Shown piece by piece: positions 33,484 to 46,348 of a stretch of DNA of 64,000 nucleotides. This DNA comes from Neoconidiobolus thromboides FSU 785 (Eukaryota > Entomophthoromycota > Entomophthoromycetes > Entomophthorales > Neoconidiobolaceae): NCBI GenBank assembly GCA_025603075.1, contig MU626369.1, forward strand, positions 1 through 64,000, given 5' to 3'. The first letter of the stretch is position 1, and each line of letters begins with the position of its first letter. The translations under genes were made by a program, and so were the position numbers. The notes under the pieces are model-generated. The model saw only the letters and a list, made by a program, of their open reading frames with translations, did no database searches and was not told the origin of the DNA.

Positions 33484-33663
33484 AATTTTTATTAAACCCT
33501 AAATTCGTTATTTCTTTTAATTTTTTTTATAAACCAATAAAATAAATTGAGGATCAATTTTTTCTATCACACTTCAATTAACCAAAATAAGGCAAACAAG
33601 ATTATAAAAATAGTATATAAACAAAATTTTGGTATTATTTTATTGTTTTATATTGTAATTGCT

Positions 33664-33888
33664 ATGAAATTCATATTGTTTTTATTCTTTGTAACTTATA
33701 ATTTATCCTTACCATCCAATAATCATCCAACCCACAGCAATAACATTGAAATGCTATATCGAATAACAGGAACTGAACCAGTATATGAAAGCATACAAGG
33801 AGATAATGATATAGCCAATGAGCTAGATGTAGTAGATGTTTATGATTATTACGTCCATGATGAGCCACAATATAAGTTTGTAAACTAG
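33664..33888 (+). CDS. Small secreted acidic protein
   Basis: 74 residues. A signal peptide (MKFILFLFFVTYNLSLPS) is followed by an acidic, Tyr/Asp/Val-rich mature part without cysteines that ends in DEPQYKFVN. No family is recognised. The start is ATG 33664, since the longer upstream frame has no ATG. It lies between divergent DNase and convergent YPP1 genes. A chance ORF cannot be fully excluded, but the leader is convincing. Confidence 0.55.
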   Translation: MKFILFLFFVTYNLSLPSNNHPTHSNNIEMLYRITGTEPVYESIQGDNDIANELDVVDVYDYYVHDEPQYKFVN

Positions 33889-33974
33889 TACATTTTAATA
33901 AAACTTAATCTCTTTAAACTATTTTATAAATGTTTATTATATTAATTTAAAAACCCTATCAATCAATTAGCATA

Positions 33975-36900
33975 CTAACTTAAATTCCTCAACGACCAAA
34001 GTATATGGAATGGCCTTACTGGTGCTGACAGATTAAGATCAAGTGCATATACCATACAAGAATTTGCTTTCTTAAGCAATTTCGATTCCCTATGGGTCCT
34101 ACCTAATAAAAACCTACACAAATTAAAACAAACATATAACTGAAAATAAATTAGTAAATACCATCCTAATGCTGATGACCAGCCTGGGCCATCAGTAACG
34201 GATCTTAAACAAGATTCTGCCATATCTAACTTATTTAACTCAAGGTAGCATTGTCCTAAATAAGTCAATGCTTCCGTATGAGCTGCATCCAAAATCGTAG
34301 CTCGATTCAGGCATGTAATTGCATTCTCATACTGTTTTTGAGCTAAAAAGATTTTACCATACTAATCATAAATTAATGTTATAAAAGTAAACTAAAATGA
34401 AGTTACTTGGCTCCAAATATCAGCTGAAGAAGGATCAATGGATTCTGCTTCTTCACAAGCAAGTTTAGCATCCTTATATCTTCCTAATTTATAATATGCT
34501 TGGGAAGAATGGAGCCACAATGAAACCAAAACCTGGACCCCTCTTTTTCTACGTGATAAAAGGCGTGGCAAAGAGCGCGTAGAAATATGCATTGAATAGG
34601 GTGAAGAAAGCGATGCTAAAGTAGAACTAGCATATCCTCTAGACTGACCAGAATATGGGCCTTTGGTCCCAGATTGTATAGTACCTATAATAATAAATCA
34701 AATCGCCTTCAATAATAAGAGACTTACCATATTCTTTAGATGAATAATTGCCAGCGATAGAAGCTGGTCTCTGTGCTGAATTCAATTCCTGTACTCTAGA
34801 TCTAGGAAAGGTAGAATTATTCAATTTAGATCCAGACAAAGATTCATCGAAGTTTTTATTTTTAGACATTTGATTCCCTTCTTTTGCTTCTGAAGAACCG
34901 TATACCTTAGCATACAGCGTAAACAAGGAACCGTGGTGATTTATAGCAATTTTTGTGCCTAAAGCTGCTTCCTGCAAACAATTGTAAGTTAATTTCAATG
35001 ACAATAAATCCTCGCCATCTAAATTGGTTGTTAATAAACCAAGCAACTCTTCCCCTTCTTGCTCCGTATCTTCTTTTTCTGGGTCTACCTCTCTTTCAGC
35101 TTCTCTCATAGCCACTTCGCAGATGCTTAAAGCCTGATCAAACTGTTTCTGACAACTCATCAACAGCACTAATAGGTGCCAAGCTGGCGTGTAGCTCGAA
35201 TAAAGTTCCAAACTTTGTTTTACAGATTGTATAGCCTCTTCAATAGCTCTTCCTTCGGCTTGTTGTAAGCCTAAGAAAAAGTGAGCCTCCCAATTATCTG
35301 AATCCATCTTTATTGCTTTTTCTAACGCGGATAAAGATTGGATATGGAATTGGGTACGTGTAGCGTGATTATCAGCTAAATAATTTCGTTAGCTTATTAT
35401 TTAATTCGTTTCGACTATTTTTCTACCTTTCATACTGAGGTATCCCTTTGCTACTCCCAAATGCTGATAGGCACGTGATAAAAGAGCAAGGTGATGATTG
35501 GGTCTCGTTTCACAATGTTCGATAGCCATTTCTGCTAACTTGATCGCCAACTCATAATCATCAAACTCTTGAATATGTAACTTTGCTGAGATCAAATAAG
35601 TTTCAATAACCTGGGCTAAGAGTTCTTTATCCTCTGGTGGTAAAGATCTTCGAAACTCTAACTCAGCAGAATCTAAAGTAAACTCAGAAAAGGAATCTTT
35701 TTCTTGTGTTGGTCCCAAGATACAGCTTTCTTTGACCTCGATTGATTTTTCTACAAGTTGAACATACGAGTCTAAAGCTAATTTAGCCTCTTCATATTCT
35801 CCTAAGGCTATTAAAGCAGTGGCTAAATGCCTTAACACACGTGGTGATTGATAAGTGAATTTTGCTACTCTATATAAGCTATCAACTAAGTTCTGGGTAT
35901 CAATCGCTCTGCTATTTTTCATTAAGCTCCAATTCATCATCATCTGATCTGCCATATCTAAAGCATAAGGATTAATAGATCCAGCAGTTGGGAACGATGA
36001 TAGTTGGTATATATAGCCTTCATAACGCGTTTGAACGTTGCTTAACTCATCCCTGAATGCAGCTGGGGTATAAACACTCATTAAAGAGTTGGGGCTAAAA
36101 GATTAGAAATGAGATTAGAAATAAAAAGTCAATTACCCTTCTGGCGGGTTGGCGGTATAGCTTGAATAGCATGGGATGTGCTCACCACGTTGGTAGGTTT
36201 GAGTGAGCACTAATATATAATATCTGAGTAACAAACGTTGACGATGCGGGCGGAAGATTTTATTCCAACCATTGCTTTCAGAAAAATAAAACCTAAACAC
36301 ATTGATTGCCGTTTGGTACTCTCTATGTTAAATATTAATTAATGATATATTGTTAAAATTGTTTCTTACTCTAATCTCAATGCAATCAAAGAGTGACGAT
36401 AAAACACGTTTTCAATTGTTTTTTGGAACTCGGGTTTAATCTTATCAGACAAATCTCCAGAATAATTTTTTAGGATAGTTAATCCTTTTTGATAATATTC
36501 AGATGCTTCCTTAAACTCATTTTTTAACTCAAAGCACATAGCTAACAAAATTAATCTTTAACTCCATAGTAACAGTAAATCATTACCCATGATATTCAAA
36601 GCTTGGATATAAAGTACGCAATGATAGCCTTCTAACGAAACATCTCCACTTAACGATAGCTCTTGAAGAACTTTTTCTGCCTCGCTATATTCTCCACATC
36701 CAAAATAAGCTTTTGATTTTATTATATTTGCTTGCTGAACATTAAATATTAGTTTTTTTTATTATGAATCAAAATATTTGGATACTTCAATTATACTTTT
36801 GCTTTTTTCTATATCAGTTGATAGCTGACTGCAGCTTCTGATCGCAATATCTGCATTATCGATTATCAGATTAATAGCGTTCATCGTAGTACTATCCTTT

Positions 36901-37192
36901 GGTATCAATATATGATTTGGATGATCCAACGCATGCTTTGATGGATCAAAATCGTCTGTTACCTGGTATAGAGAATGCTCAGAGAGGATCAAGTGTTGTA
37001 AAGCTTTTTTGAATGTAAACGTTAGCTTTAATTGTTTTGATTCTTATGTTTTGAGTATGTTTAATTAAAAGTACCTGCTCCTTGACTCTCATGCTTTTTG
37101 TACTTTCTTGCTAGTTCTGGCAGTTCTGCCCAAGAGCCTAATAACCTGGTTCTTTCTATATCTTTTTCTAGTGACTTGGCGCGACTTGACAT
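33975..37192 (-). CDS. YPP1: TPR protein YPP1/TTC7 (PI4-kinase complex subunit)
   Basis: Ten exons: 37192-37075, 37003-36786, 36734-36587, 36541-36370, 36322-36137, 36094-35427, 35375-34728, 34684-34407, 34361-34162 and 34113-33975. Every join keeps frame, giving 924 residues. The start (SLEKDIERTRLLGSWAELPE) and the C-terminal TPR array (DSDNWEAHFFLGLQQAE, then WHLLVLLMSCQKQFDQAL, EALTYLGQCYLELNKLDMAE, ending PVRPF) match Ypp1/TTC7, which with Efr3 holds PI4-kinase Stt4 at the plasma membrane and supports PI4P synthesis. The second intron uses an unusual GTATCC donor. The last intron is 48 bases, a multiple of three without a stop, so retention would insert 16 hydrophobic residues. Confidence 0.87.
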
Positions 37193-37647
37193 GATAAAAT
37201 AATATTGTGGCTCAAAGTTCGATGTGTTAAGTAGGGTTATATTATTGGATAGAAAATAGTTGGAATTAATTGGGTTAAGTCAAATGGTGTTGACTAGTTA
37301 TTTTTGCAGAAATTATAGTAATTTCATTACTGTTTTGCTATCTTTTGTGAAATAGAATAGGCTGGTGACATTTAGTTCTTGTTATACTTAAAAGGCTTTA
37401 GTAATTTTTTGATATTATAGGTAAAGACCAAATTGAAAGGGAGTATTCCCCAGAATTATGTAAACAAAAAAACGCCTACATAAAACACTACCACTGATAA
37501 AATTAAGAAGTCGAATTTAAAATTTTAACTTTAAGCTTATAACTGTAGACTCATAGATAAACCAAAAAACTAAACATAAGAAACAAAATAATAACACTTG
37601 AAAATTACACTACTTTATATAGAAAAAACAAAATAATTTCAATTGTA
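37193..37647. other. Intergenic
   Basis: Promoter of YPP1 and terminator of the small secreted protein; nothing else recognised. Confidence 0.4.
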
Positions 37648-37869
37648 TTATTGATAGCATCGATATTGACATTCTTTTTTATGATCCTTGTGATGAAGTC
37701 TCAGCTTCTCGAACTCAAACTTGGCATTGGGTGGTATTTCTCCTGGATATTTATTAACAAATGGTTTACTTGATGTTGATGGGACTTGGTTATCACCCTT
37801 GAAAAGTTCATCTAAAATAGAAAAAGATGATACTGAAGTTAGTAACACTAAAAGAAGGGATCGAAACAT
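37648..37869 (-). CDS. Small secreted basic protein
   Basis: 73 residues. The signal peptide MFRSLLLVLLTSVSSFS precedes a mature part of about 56 residues that ends in a Lys/His-rich stretch (LRLHHKDHKKECQYRCYQ) with two cysteines that could form one disulfide. ATG 37869 is the first Met in frame. No family is recognised. It sits in the divergent interval between YPP1 and GUF1. Confidence 0.55.
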   Translation of the reverse strand: MFRSLLLVLLTSVSSFSILDELFKGDNQVPSTSSKPFVNKYPGEIPPNAKFEFEKLRLHHKDHKKECQYRCYQ

Positions 37870-38089
37870 TAAAGCTAAATCGAAAAATAAAGGCACAATA
37901 ATCCTTCAATCCTTTTTATTTAGTCTTTACTTTATCAGCATGTTGTCAAACTAAATTGAGTTAATTTATTTATTGGTTTCAATTTCTTAAAGTTTAATTG
38001 GTCTCTAAAATCGGCTAACAATTTGTTGAGTTTAGTTTCACGTGACCTTGTTTAATTTTTGATCTTGATTTTTAGAATATTTTAATGGA

Positions 38090-40539
38090 ATGTTTAAAAT
38101 AAATAATATAAGATTACGAGCTGGAACAAATTTGCAGTTTAGGGCGCAGACTGTTTATCGAGGAGTAATAAAACAATCTAGATAATTATTAAATAGTAAT
38201 AAATTAGTTAGTTTCATCAACATCGAAGGTTATATAACGAAAATGAGTTAGCCAATTTTCCTCCAGAAAAGATTAGAAACTTTTCGATTATTGCTCACAT
38301 AGGTAAAAAGTTTGAACTCAATGATATCTTTATAATAAGCTTTATTAGATCATGGGAAATCCACTTTAGCGGATAGATTGTTAGAGCTGACAGGTAACAA
38401 TTAACAATTGAAACTATTGCAAAAGATTAACATAAAAAGGTACTATAAACCCGAGAGCCAATAATAAGCAAGTATTAGATAAGTTAAAAGTAGAAAGGGA
38501 TAGGGGGATCACTGTTAAAGCACAAGTAGGTTTAGAAATGTAAAAATTTAGAGACATTAATCTTTTTTACAGACTGTATCTATGTTTTATAATCATAATG
38601 GTGAAAAATATTTATTAAACTTAATTGATACACCGGTATAATCTTTAATCATATTTAAATCATAATTCTGAAACTAGTCTAGGGTCATGTAGATTTCAGT
38701 TATGAAGTATCACGCTCATTAGCAGCTTGTCAAGGAACATTATTATTGGTGGACGCCTGCCAAGGGATACAAAGTCAAACAGTATCTAACTTTTATTTAG
38801 CTTTTGGACTAGGGCTTAAAATATTGCCTGTAATCAACAAAATTGATTTACCTTCAGCAAGGATTGAATCAGTACAAGAAGAAATAAAGACAGCATTTGA
38901 AATAGAGGAGGATGTGTTGAATATAAGTGCTAAAAGTGGAAAGAATTTAGAAGGTCTGCTGCCCAAGATTATTGATCAAATACCTCCCCCAGTAGGCGAC
39001 CGCACAGGCCCTTTAAAAGCGTTGTTATTTGATTCATGGTATGATAACTATGTCGGAGTCATTTGTTTAGTCAATATATTGAGTGGTCAATTAAATAAAG
39101 GAGATAAAGTGATCACTTTATCGAATGGTTTGAAATATGAGGCATTAGAGTTAGGTATTTTAAACCCAGAAAAAAAAGGGTGTAAAAGCTTATATCCTGG
39201 TCAGGTTGGGTATGTGGTGTTAGGCATGAAAACACCAAAGGATGCGTTGATAGGAGATACCATTTATTTATCTAAGGACCCAGCACCTGAGCCTTTACCT
39301 GGGTTTGCAAGGAGTAATCCGATGGTTTATGCAGGTGTATTTCCAATCAGTAACCAAGAATTTGGACAGTTGGAAGAAGCAATAGATAGATTGACTTTAA
39401 ATGATGCTAGTGTAAGTATTAATAAAGAAACCAGTTTAGCCTTAGGCCAAGGATGGCGATTAGGATTTTTAGGTACCTTACATTTGGATGTTTTTAGACA
39501 AAGATTGGAACAAGAGTTTTCATCAAACGTTATTATAACCCAACCTTCTGTACCATATAAAATAGTTTATAAAGATGGTAAAGAAGTAGTAATTAGAACA
39601 CCATCTGATTTTCCAGATCCTCATGAATTGAGCACCAAAGTAGATATATTGATGGAACCTATGGTTAAAGCTACTTTTATCTTCCCATCTAAGTTTTTGG
39701 GACCTGTGTTGGAGTTATGTATGGTAAGATGAGCCAATTAGTTATTTTATTGTCCATTTTGTTAATTCAATTATAAAGAGTTACCGTGGAGACAATTCAG
39801 ATCCTACATTTTTAGATTCTCAACGAGTGATGCTTAGATGTGATTTACCTTTAGCTGAAATTGTGACTGATTTTTATGATGATTTAAAGTCATTAACTTC
39901 TGGTTATGCAAGGTAAATATCATCATGATATATCCAATTAGATTAACAAAGTTTAGTTTCGATTATGAAGAGAGTGGCTATAAAAAATCAGACCTATCAA
40001 AGGTATTCACTACTTGACTGTGTTAATATTGTTTTATCATTTTAGATGAGCGTATTGTTAAATTCCCAGCCTGTAGATGTACTCACTACAGTATTGCATA
40101 GATCTAGGGTTGCAAAGGTCGGAAGAGATTTATGTAAAAGATTGAAGGATGTGATAGAAAGGTATAGGTATAAATTTATCATTAGTACATTCTTACAACT
40201 TATAAATTAGACAATTATTTGAAGTTACTATCCAGGCAGCTATAGGTAAAAAAATCATATCAAGAGAAAGGTAAATTTATAGATTAGTTTCAACATTAAT
40301 GTCTTAATATACATTTTTAGTATTCCAGCAATGCGTAAAAACGTAACGGCCAAATGTGTAAGATTATTATAATATGTTCTCATTGTTTAAGCTAACTATT
40401 ATCTTAGTATGGTGGTGATGTATCACGAAAAATGAAATTATTGGCTAAACAGAAAGAAGGTAAAAAGAAATTAAAAATGATAGGTAATGTACAGGTCCCT
40501 CATGAAGCTTTCTTTTCGCTTTTGGAGAAAAAATCATAG
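38090..40539 (+). CDS. GUF1: Mitochondrial translation GTPase GUF1 (EF4/LepA)
   Basis: Twelve exons: 38090-38164, 38212-38302, 38349-38393, 38440-38525, 38573-38635, 38683-39723, 39779-39912, 39957-40002, 40046-40161, 40211-40270, 40321-40357 and 40408-40539, giving 641 residues (yeast Guf1 645). The first exon supplies an Arg-rich, acid-poor presequence ([14 protein letters not shown]). G motifs: AHIDHGKST (split by an intron), [21 protein letters not shown] and SAKSG. The EF4-specific C-terminal end is present: [19 protein letters not shown] and a terminal [12 protein letters not shown]4 back-translocates or remodels stalled mitochondrial ribosomes. ATG 38090 is chosen because ATG 38085 hits a stop after four codons. 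Confidence 0.95.
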
Positions 40540-40805
40540 ACAATTATAGACTAAAAATTGATACTGTATGATTATTAATAGAAATACTTTATTTTTTATG
40601 GTTCTGGCCATTATCCATCATATATTACTTTGTCATTTTTGAATAAAGTGTTACTTATAATAGAATCCTTTTAACTTATGAGAAATGCTTTTATTTTTAT
40701 AAATTGGCCAAAGATATAATAATAATTATAGAAATTTATTTTTGAGTTGATAGATATAAATATAAACTAAAGAATATATAAATTGAAAACATATTATTAG
40801 TAAGG

Positions 40806-42569
40806 TCAAATGATAACAGTAGCAAAATCAACCGTATAACCTTCAGAATCCTTTCGAATTTCCTTCGACTTAAACTCCACTTTAACTGTCCAATTTCCTT
40901 TGTGGGGATGATAAATCTCGAAAGTATTATGATAATAGAACTGATATCTACTATTATGGTACCATGAAACAGTAAGAGTTTCTCCAGGTATTCTAGAAGA
41001 ATACTCACGCAATTCACCAAGCCTAAGCGTTGATAAATACAAAATTTTATTCTTATATTCTAAAGAATCGATAAGAGATATCCGTTTGAGGAACTGTAAC
41101 CACATACCTTCTTTACAAACATTGCAGAATGAAGAACTGGTCATATTTCTCATAAGACATCTGGCATTTGTAGGGCGATAGGTTTTTCTGCGATCAACAT
41201 CCCATGTAGGGTAAGCAGAATAGTTATTGTTATCTTCATTAAAATTCTTCTCAGTACCAAATTCATGAAGTACAATATTAGCAATCATACGAGGTATATT
41301 TTTATTAGTAGAGTTGGTTTTGCTTCTTATGGTTACTGTATGATTTCCAGCTAAAAACCCACGATTATCCTTCCATTCATAAAATTCTCGATCATCTGAA
41401 CCAGTTGTTTTCCATGGAAGTATTTTTCCATCTAGAGTAAACTCTAAACAGTCTTCTTCACCAGCTGCAGTAACAGAAGCCAACATATACCAACGTGAAT
41501 ATTTTCCATCCGATGTAAAGTTAAGCGTAACGGACCCTTTACTCAAGTCTCTCCATGGATAAGCTAACAACCGGTACATTACTTTTTCTTCACGAACTGG
41601 ACCATTAATCCAATGCTTCCACCCAATATTTTGAATATTTTGAGCCGCATTAACACCATCATAAACCCATCCATTATCATATTCTTCTCCAACATCAACA
41701 AAATTATGCCCCATTTCATGTCTTAAAACGACAGTACCAGTTCTTGCAGATTTAGTAGAAATAACAAACTCACCACCAAGGCCGCCATAAAAATCGTCGT
41801 TAGCAATGATACTTGGATAATCACAAGCCTTATCACCGGTCAACTTGCATATTTCTCTAGCAAATCCTGCATTCATTGGAATAATACCACGCAGCTGCCC
41901 TGCTTCCCTTGTTAATTGAAATGCTGTATCTTTAGGCCCATCATACCCGATCCCAGACTCCTTACTATCTACATGGATCGCCCAGATATTGAACAATGGC
42001 AGCCAAGATTTAAATGTCACTCCTTCAAACATTTCTTTTGTAAGGCGCTGAATATCATTAAAAAACAGCTCTTTTTGCTTTGAAGTGTAGCCATCTCCCA
42101 TAAAGACTACATCAATACGGTTTTTCGGATCACCATTATCAATGATTTTACGTACTTCGGGTCCCAAAGTACTTATTGAGAATGAGAATGGGTAGGCTTT
42201 TACTTTAGTTCGCTTTTTGCAAAGAGTAACTACATAGTTGTTAAGCACGCGTTTGTTCTTAGCATAGAGCTCTACTATAACTGATTTGTCAGTAAGTTTC
42301 ATATTTGAACAAGAATCGGCCATTGCTAGCGACGTTATCATTTTTATTTCTTTTGAATCCCCAGGTTTTAACCCTTTATAGGTAATATCCTCTGCTTCAG
42401 TGATTATTGTACACCCCTTCCTTACATCTTGGTCATTATGTAATTTAATATAATGGACTTTTGTAGACCTAATTTTTATTAAATATTAAATAATTAAGTT
42501 CAATAATACTTACAAAATGGAAGCTATTGCTGATAATAATAACAATAAATTAGTAGTAGTAGATTTCAT
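40806..42569 (-). CDS. Secreted metallopeptidase of family M64
   Basis: Two exons, 42569-42514 and 42468-40806, give 554 residues. The short first exon encodes the signal peptide (MKSTTTNLLLLLSAIASIL), which is missed if only the long ORF is read. The zinc site HEMGHNFVDVGEEYD (His269, Glu270, His273) follows RIDVVFMGDGYT, a pairing typical of the IgA-peptidase-like M64 family, known in bacteria and some fungi. An N-terminal beta domain and a C-terminal region with a cysteine cluster (CLMRNMTSSSFCNVC) flank the catalytic core. It is expected to cleave proteins outside the cell; the substrate is unknown. Convergent with GUF1, 266 bases apart. Confidence 0.88.
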
Positions 42570-43483
42570 AACAGTAAGTCAAAATGTTTGAAATCGGGTT
42601 GAATTTACAATTTTAATATGATGGGGTGACATCAGCTTTATTGAACTAATAATAAATTAACTGACTGTTTTTAACTACTTTGGTAGTTTGGTGAAGTCAT
42701 CTTTTTAGCAAGTTTTGATCCCATCTGAATTAAAAGTTTGGTTTTAAAAAGGGTATATTTTTAGGTTAACTAAATTTACTATAGTTTTTTTATTAGATCA
42801 ATATTCAATATGGGGGATGTATTTTTATGTTTAAGAATTTTACTAGCAACCTTTCCACCTAAATAGCGCTTAAAAGATGGAAAAAGTGATGAAGCCCAAA
42901 AAAACATTCTCATATCTTATTTTAGACTTTGCCTAATATTTTATTATTTTTGTTTAGTATAAAGCAATAATTTTGTGTATATTTATAATGTTGATATAAA
43001 CATTACGTTTTTACAACCATCCTTTTGCTTATCTTGTGTAATTTTAATATACCATAATTATATAGCTCAAGGTTAATTATAATAGTACACAAATAAACAA
43101 AAATCAAATATTCTTTTTTATCTTACGTAATAATGATACATTATTTAATGATTTAAACAGAAACTTTGAAGAGTTAAAGATTTTATACTATCAAAGTTTG
43201 TTAAAATTGAGTTTAAATTTACTATGGTAAGACTTTTTATTTATAAGGTTATCCAATTTTATAAGGAGTTTTATCACTGATAGTAAACTTAAATAAAAAA
43301 AACAGTTAGCCAATAGTTCGCTTTGTATTTAATGGTATTAAGTGCCTTATAAGATTAATATAAAATCTATGAAATTTAAATTGAAGAATATAAATATTAT
43401 TAGATTGTCTATAAAATCGCTCTTACTTTATTATTATACATAAAAAAATTACATGAGAATTTAAAGTATAAAAAATTAAACTT
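42570..43483. other. Intergenic with one MITE
   Basis: Promoter of the M64 gene, MITE copy 9 and the terminator of the WOPR gene; nothing else is seen. Confidence 0.45.
42811..42912 (+). mobile_element. MITE copy 9
   Basis: 102 bp, flanked by TA on both sides, ends TGGGGGATGT and ACATTCTCA. Internal blocks TTTAAGAATTTTACTAGC and ATAGCGCTTAAAAGATGG. Confidence 0.9.
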
Positions 43484-44317
43484 TTAATTAAAAAAAGAAT
43501 TAATAGCTTTAAGTTGCCTTTGATCTTCAGTGGAATAAGACCTTTCGTTATTTAATGTAGGAGTTGTGGTTGGTATGGGAGGTAAGATAGGGAGTTGACT
43601 ATTATGGATAGAATTGGAAGGTGGGGAAAAAGAATGTTGAGATAATAAATTATAGTTCAAAAATGAATTATAGATTGTTGGCTCAATCATTTGTGAATTG
43701 TGATGGGGATTATATGAAGTTAAATATGAGGAAGGGCTCATTTTGGTTTGTAGATTGCTATCTAAAGTAGATGCCTTTGAATAGGATGCTATGGAATTGA
43801 GACTATTATTAAAGGCAGGCTCATCAGTGGTAGTATCATCAAGCGGCGTTAATAAATAATTATTTCCATTAATTAAACTTGTGTGAGTAACTTTGCGAAA
43901 ATAATAATTTTTTGGGAGAATAATATTGTTTAAGTAGGTATCTTTGGATGGGTTTTTTAAATTATTATTGTCAATATCGGCATTGGTATAATAAGAGATA
44001 AGCCCAAATCTTTTATCATCTCTAGTCACAATTGTTATGGCTTTTTTTATCAATTCGTTATTAATATATTTAGCATTCTTTTGAGTGTAAGTTAAAAAAT
44101 GACCATTAAACCTTGAAGCTGACCATCGCATACCATCCGTCCACCTCTTTAATCCTGGATTGGATGCGTTAAATACAAATATTGAACCTGATCTTATGCT
44201 TAACCTTTCTTCTGAAGTCAATCGGCGTTGAATTAAAGGTATTAAGCCTAAGCGGGTAGCTTCAATTAACTTTAAAGCATCACTTATGTTTTTAATATAA
44301 CCAAAATACGATTCCAT
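43484..44317 (-). CDS. WOPR-domain transcription regulator, second copy
   Basis: 277 residues, intronless. The WOPR domain starts almost at the N-terminus: ESYFGYIKNISDALKLIEATR, RRLTSEERLSIRSGSIFVF, RWTDGMRWSASRFNGHFLTY and TIVTRDDKRFGLISYY. The C-terminal ~110 residues are rich in Ser, Asn, Pro and Gln. ATG 44317 is chosen, as the three codons upstream lack an ATG. It resembles the 23.7 kb paralogue in the core but differs throughout, so the duplication is old. Likely a DNA-binding regulator of development or dimorphism, as inferred from the family. Confidence 0.94.
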   Translation of the reverse strand: MESYFGYIKNISDALKLIEATRLGLIPLIQRRLTSEERLSIRSGSIFVFNASNPGLKRWTDGMRWSASRFNGHFLTYTQKNAKYINNELIKKAITIVTRDDKRFGLISYYTNADIDNNNLKNPSKDTYLNNIILPKNYYFRKVTHTSLINGNNYLLTPLDDTTTDEPAFNNSLNSIASYSKASTLDSNLQTKMSPSSYLTSYNPHHNSQMIEPTIYNSFLNYNLLSQHSFSPPSNSIHNSQLPILPPIPTTTPTLNNERSYSTEDQRQLKAINSFFN

Positions 44318-46248
44318 ACTAAACAATAAAATAAATAAGAAAGATAGAGGAATTAGCTACTTGATTTGACTATTTATAGTATTTTATTTAGCATTTCGTT
44401 CAAGTTTAATTGATTTAAAACTTTACCCCAACTTTTGGCAACTAAACCGTAAATTAAGTTCAATTGTTAAGCACCCTTAGTTTGCTTTAATTTTCTAGGA
44501 ATTTAAATCTGGTATTGACTAAACTTTAATTATACCAATTGAAAAAATGGAACGCTACTTAATAGTAAAACTGGAGTTTCTAACTTAAGGTGTATAAAAG
44601 GAGCAAGTTTATACTGGAGTATTTCATGAAAACAATTAATTGCTATTTTATGACTTATTAAAAATTGAATAATATTAATATTAATAATTTACGATAAAAT
44701 GGTTCATTCATAACTTTTCAAAGTGGTATAGTGGAATTAATGGATTGCAAAAAGACAATGAAATTAACAATAATAGTATCTAAGTTAATTTCTCAAGTCT
44801 TAGCTACAAATTATGCTCCATATTTTATATGGAGAAATGATAGATGAGCTCATGGCTACTTTAAATAGTTAAAAGTTAAAATTGAATTATCATAGTACAT
44901 AAACTTTTAGTATGCTTTATGAACTATCTCAATTTACTTTAAAATTTCGCTCTTTGCGGCTTGATTTTATAGCTATTCAGTGGATTATCTTCAAAAAGCT
45001 CATCATTTCAACCTTTCAAGAATTATAGTTATTTTCATGGAATTGTTTGTTGATCAACAACAGTTACTAAATAAGGAATTCTTTTTAAGTGAGGATATCT
45101 ATTTCAATATGGGGTCGGGTTATTGTCATATTTGATATGTGTACGTTCAATAAAATGGATAACCATCTAAGCATAATGACAATAAAATGTACTGCGATGC
45201 TTCTTTTAATAAGCAACCTTAAACTTAAGTTCAATGAAAAACCTTAACGTTGGTTTTAAATTAATAAAATCCTTTTAACAAAATAAATTTGTAAATTAGC
45301 CTTTTTAGGCCATTGATTTTTCCAAAAATTATCGAGTCCTTGCTTACTATTCCCCTGAATATTTTTCAAGGCTAAGAACTCAATGGTGTTACACAAAATT
45401 AAACTAGATATATTACATTATAGGAAATAGAGTATCAGGGTAATTTAGTCATTGCTTTATTTTAATGGGTATTAAAATTAAAAGTTTGTTTAGTGGATAA
45501 AATTCAACTTTTTATTATCAGAATAAAACTTTGAATTTACATTTAATGATATTAATTAGTTTAAAAAGCTAATTTTTTAAAAGCTGTATTTAACCTTAAA
45601 AAGCTATAACTTAAGTAACTGAAAATAAAAAAATATGGAGGCATATTTTTAACTCCAGTTTTGAAAAGAACATTTTTTAAAGCTGCAGGAACTGTATTAT
45701 GATTTAGCTAACTAGCTATTTTAGAATAAAATATTGCTAAAATATGATAAACCCTGTTAGTTAGACAGTAAAAAAATCAAATGGTGATGAATGGCTTCAA
45801 AATTGCTGCAAATCAGGTTACAATAAATCTATAGCAACTATGAAATTTATATACAAGAAGTGGGCAAATAAACAAATCTAAAAAAACATTAATATATCAA
45901 TCTTTATTAAATTGTTAGGGTTTTCTATCTTAATTTATGATTTTGTCATTACAATTTTTTAAATTGCTTTGTATTTTATAGATCTAAGCTTAAAATTTTA
46001 AAGTTTAATAAAAGTTGCAAATATTTATAGTTTAGAATTTTTTTTTATTAAAGTTTTAACTTCAATCAAAAAAATAAATACGGGTGTTCAAATGTTTTAT
46101 TTTTTTATCCAATTTTTAAATATTTTATAATATAAATCACAATAAAATAATTCAAAGGTATGTAAATACTTTTAGTTTTTAGTAAAAAAATTATTTTCAT
46201 AGAGCCAAGCAAGATTTTAAAATATAAGTTGGCAGAATTTTTACTAAA

Positions 46249-46348
46249 TGGGGATGTATTTTTGTATTTGAGAATTTTACTAACAAATTTTCCATTTAAA
46301 TAGCGCTTAAAAGTGGAAAAAATAATGAAGCCAAAAAGAACGCTCCCA
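46249..46348 (+). mobile_element. MITE copy 10
   Basis: 100 bp, ends TGGGGATGT and CGCTCCCA, with the inverted match extended by TAAA/TTTA outside. Confidence 0.88.
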
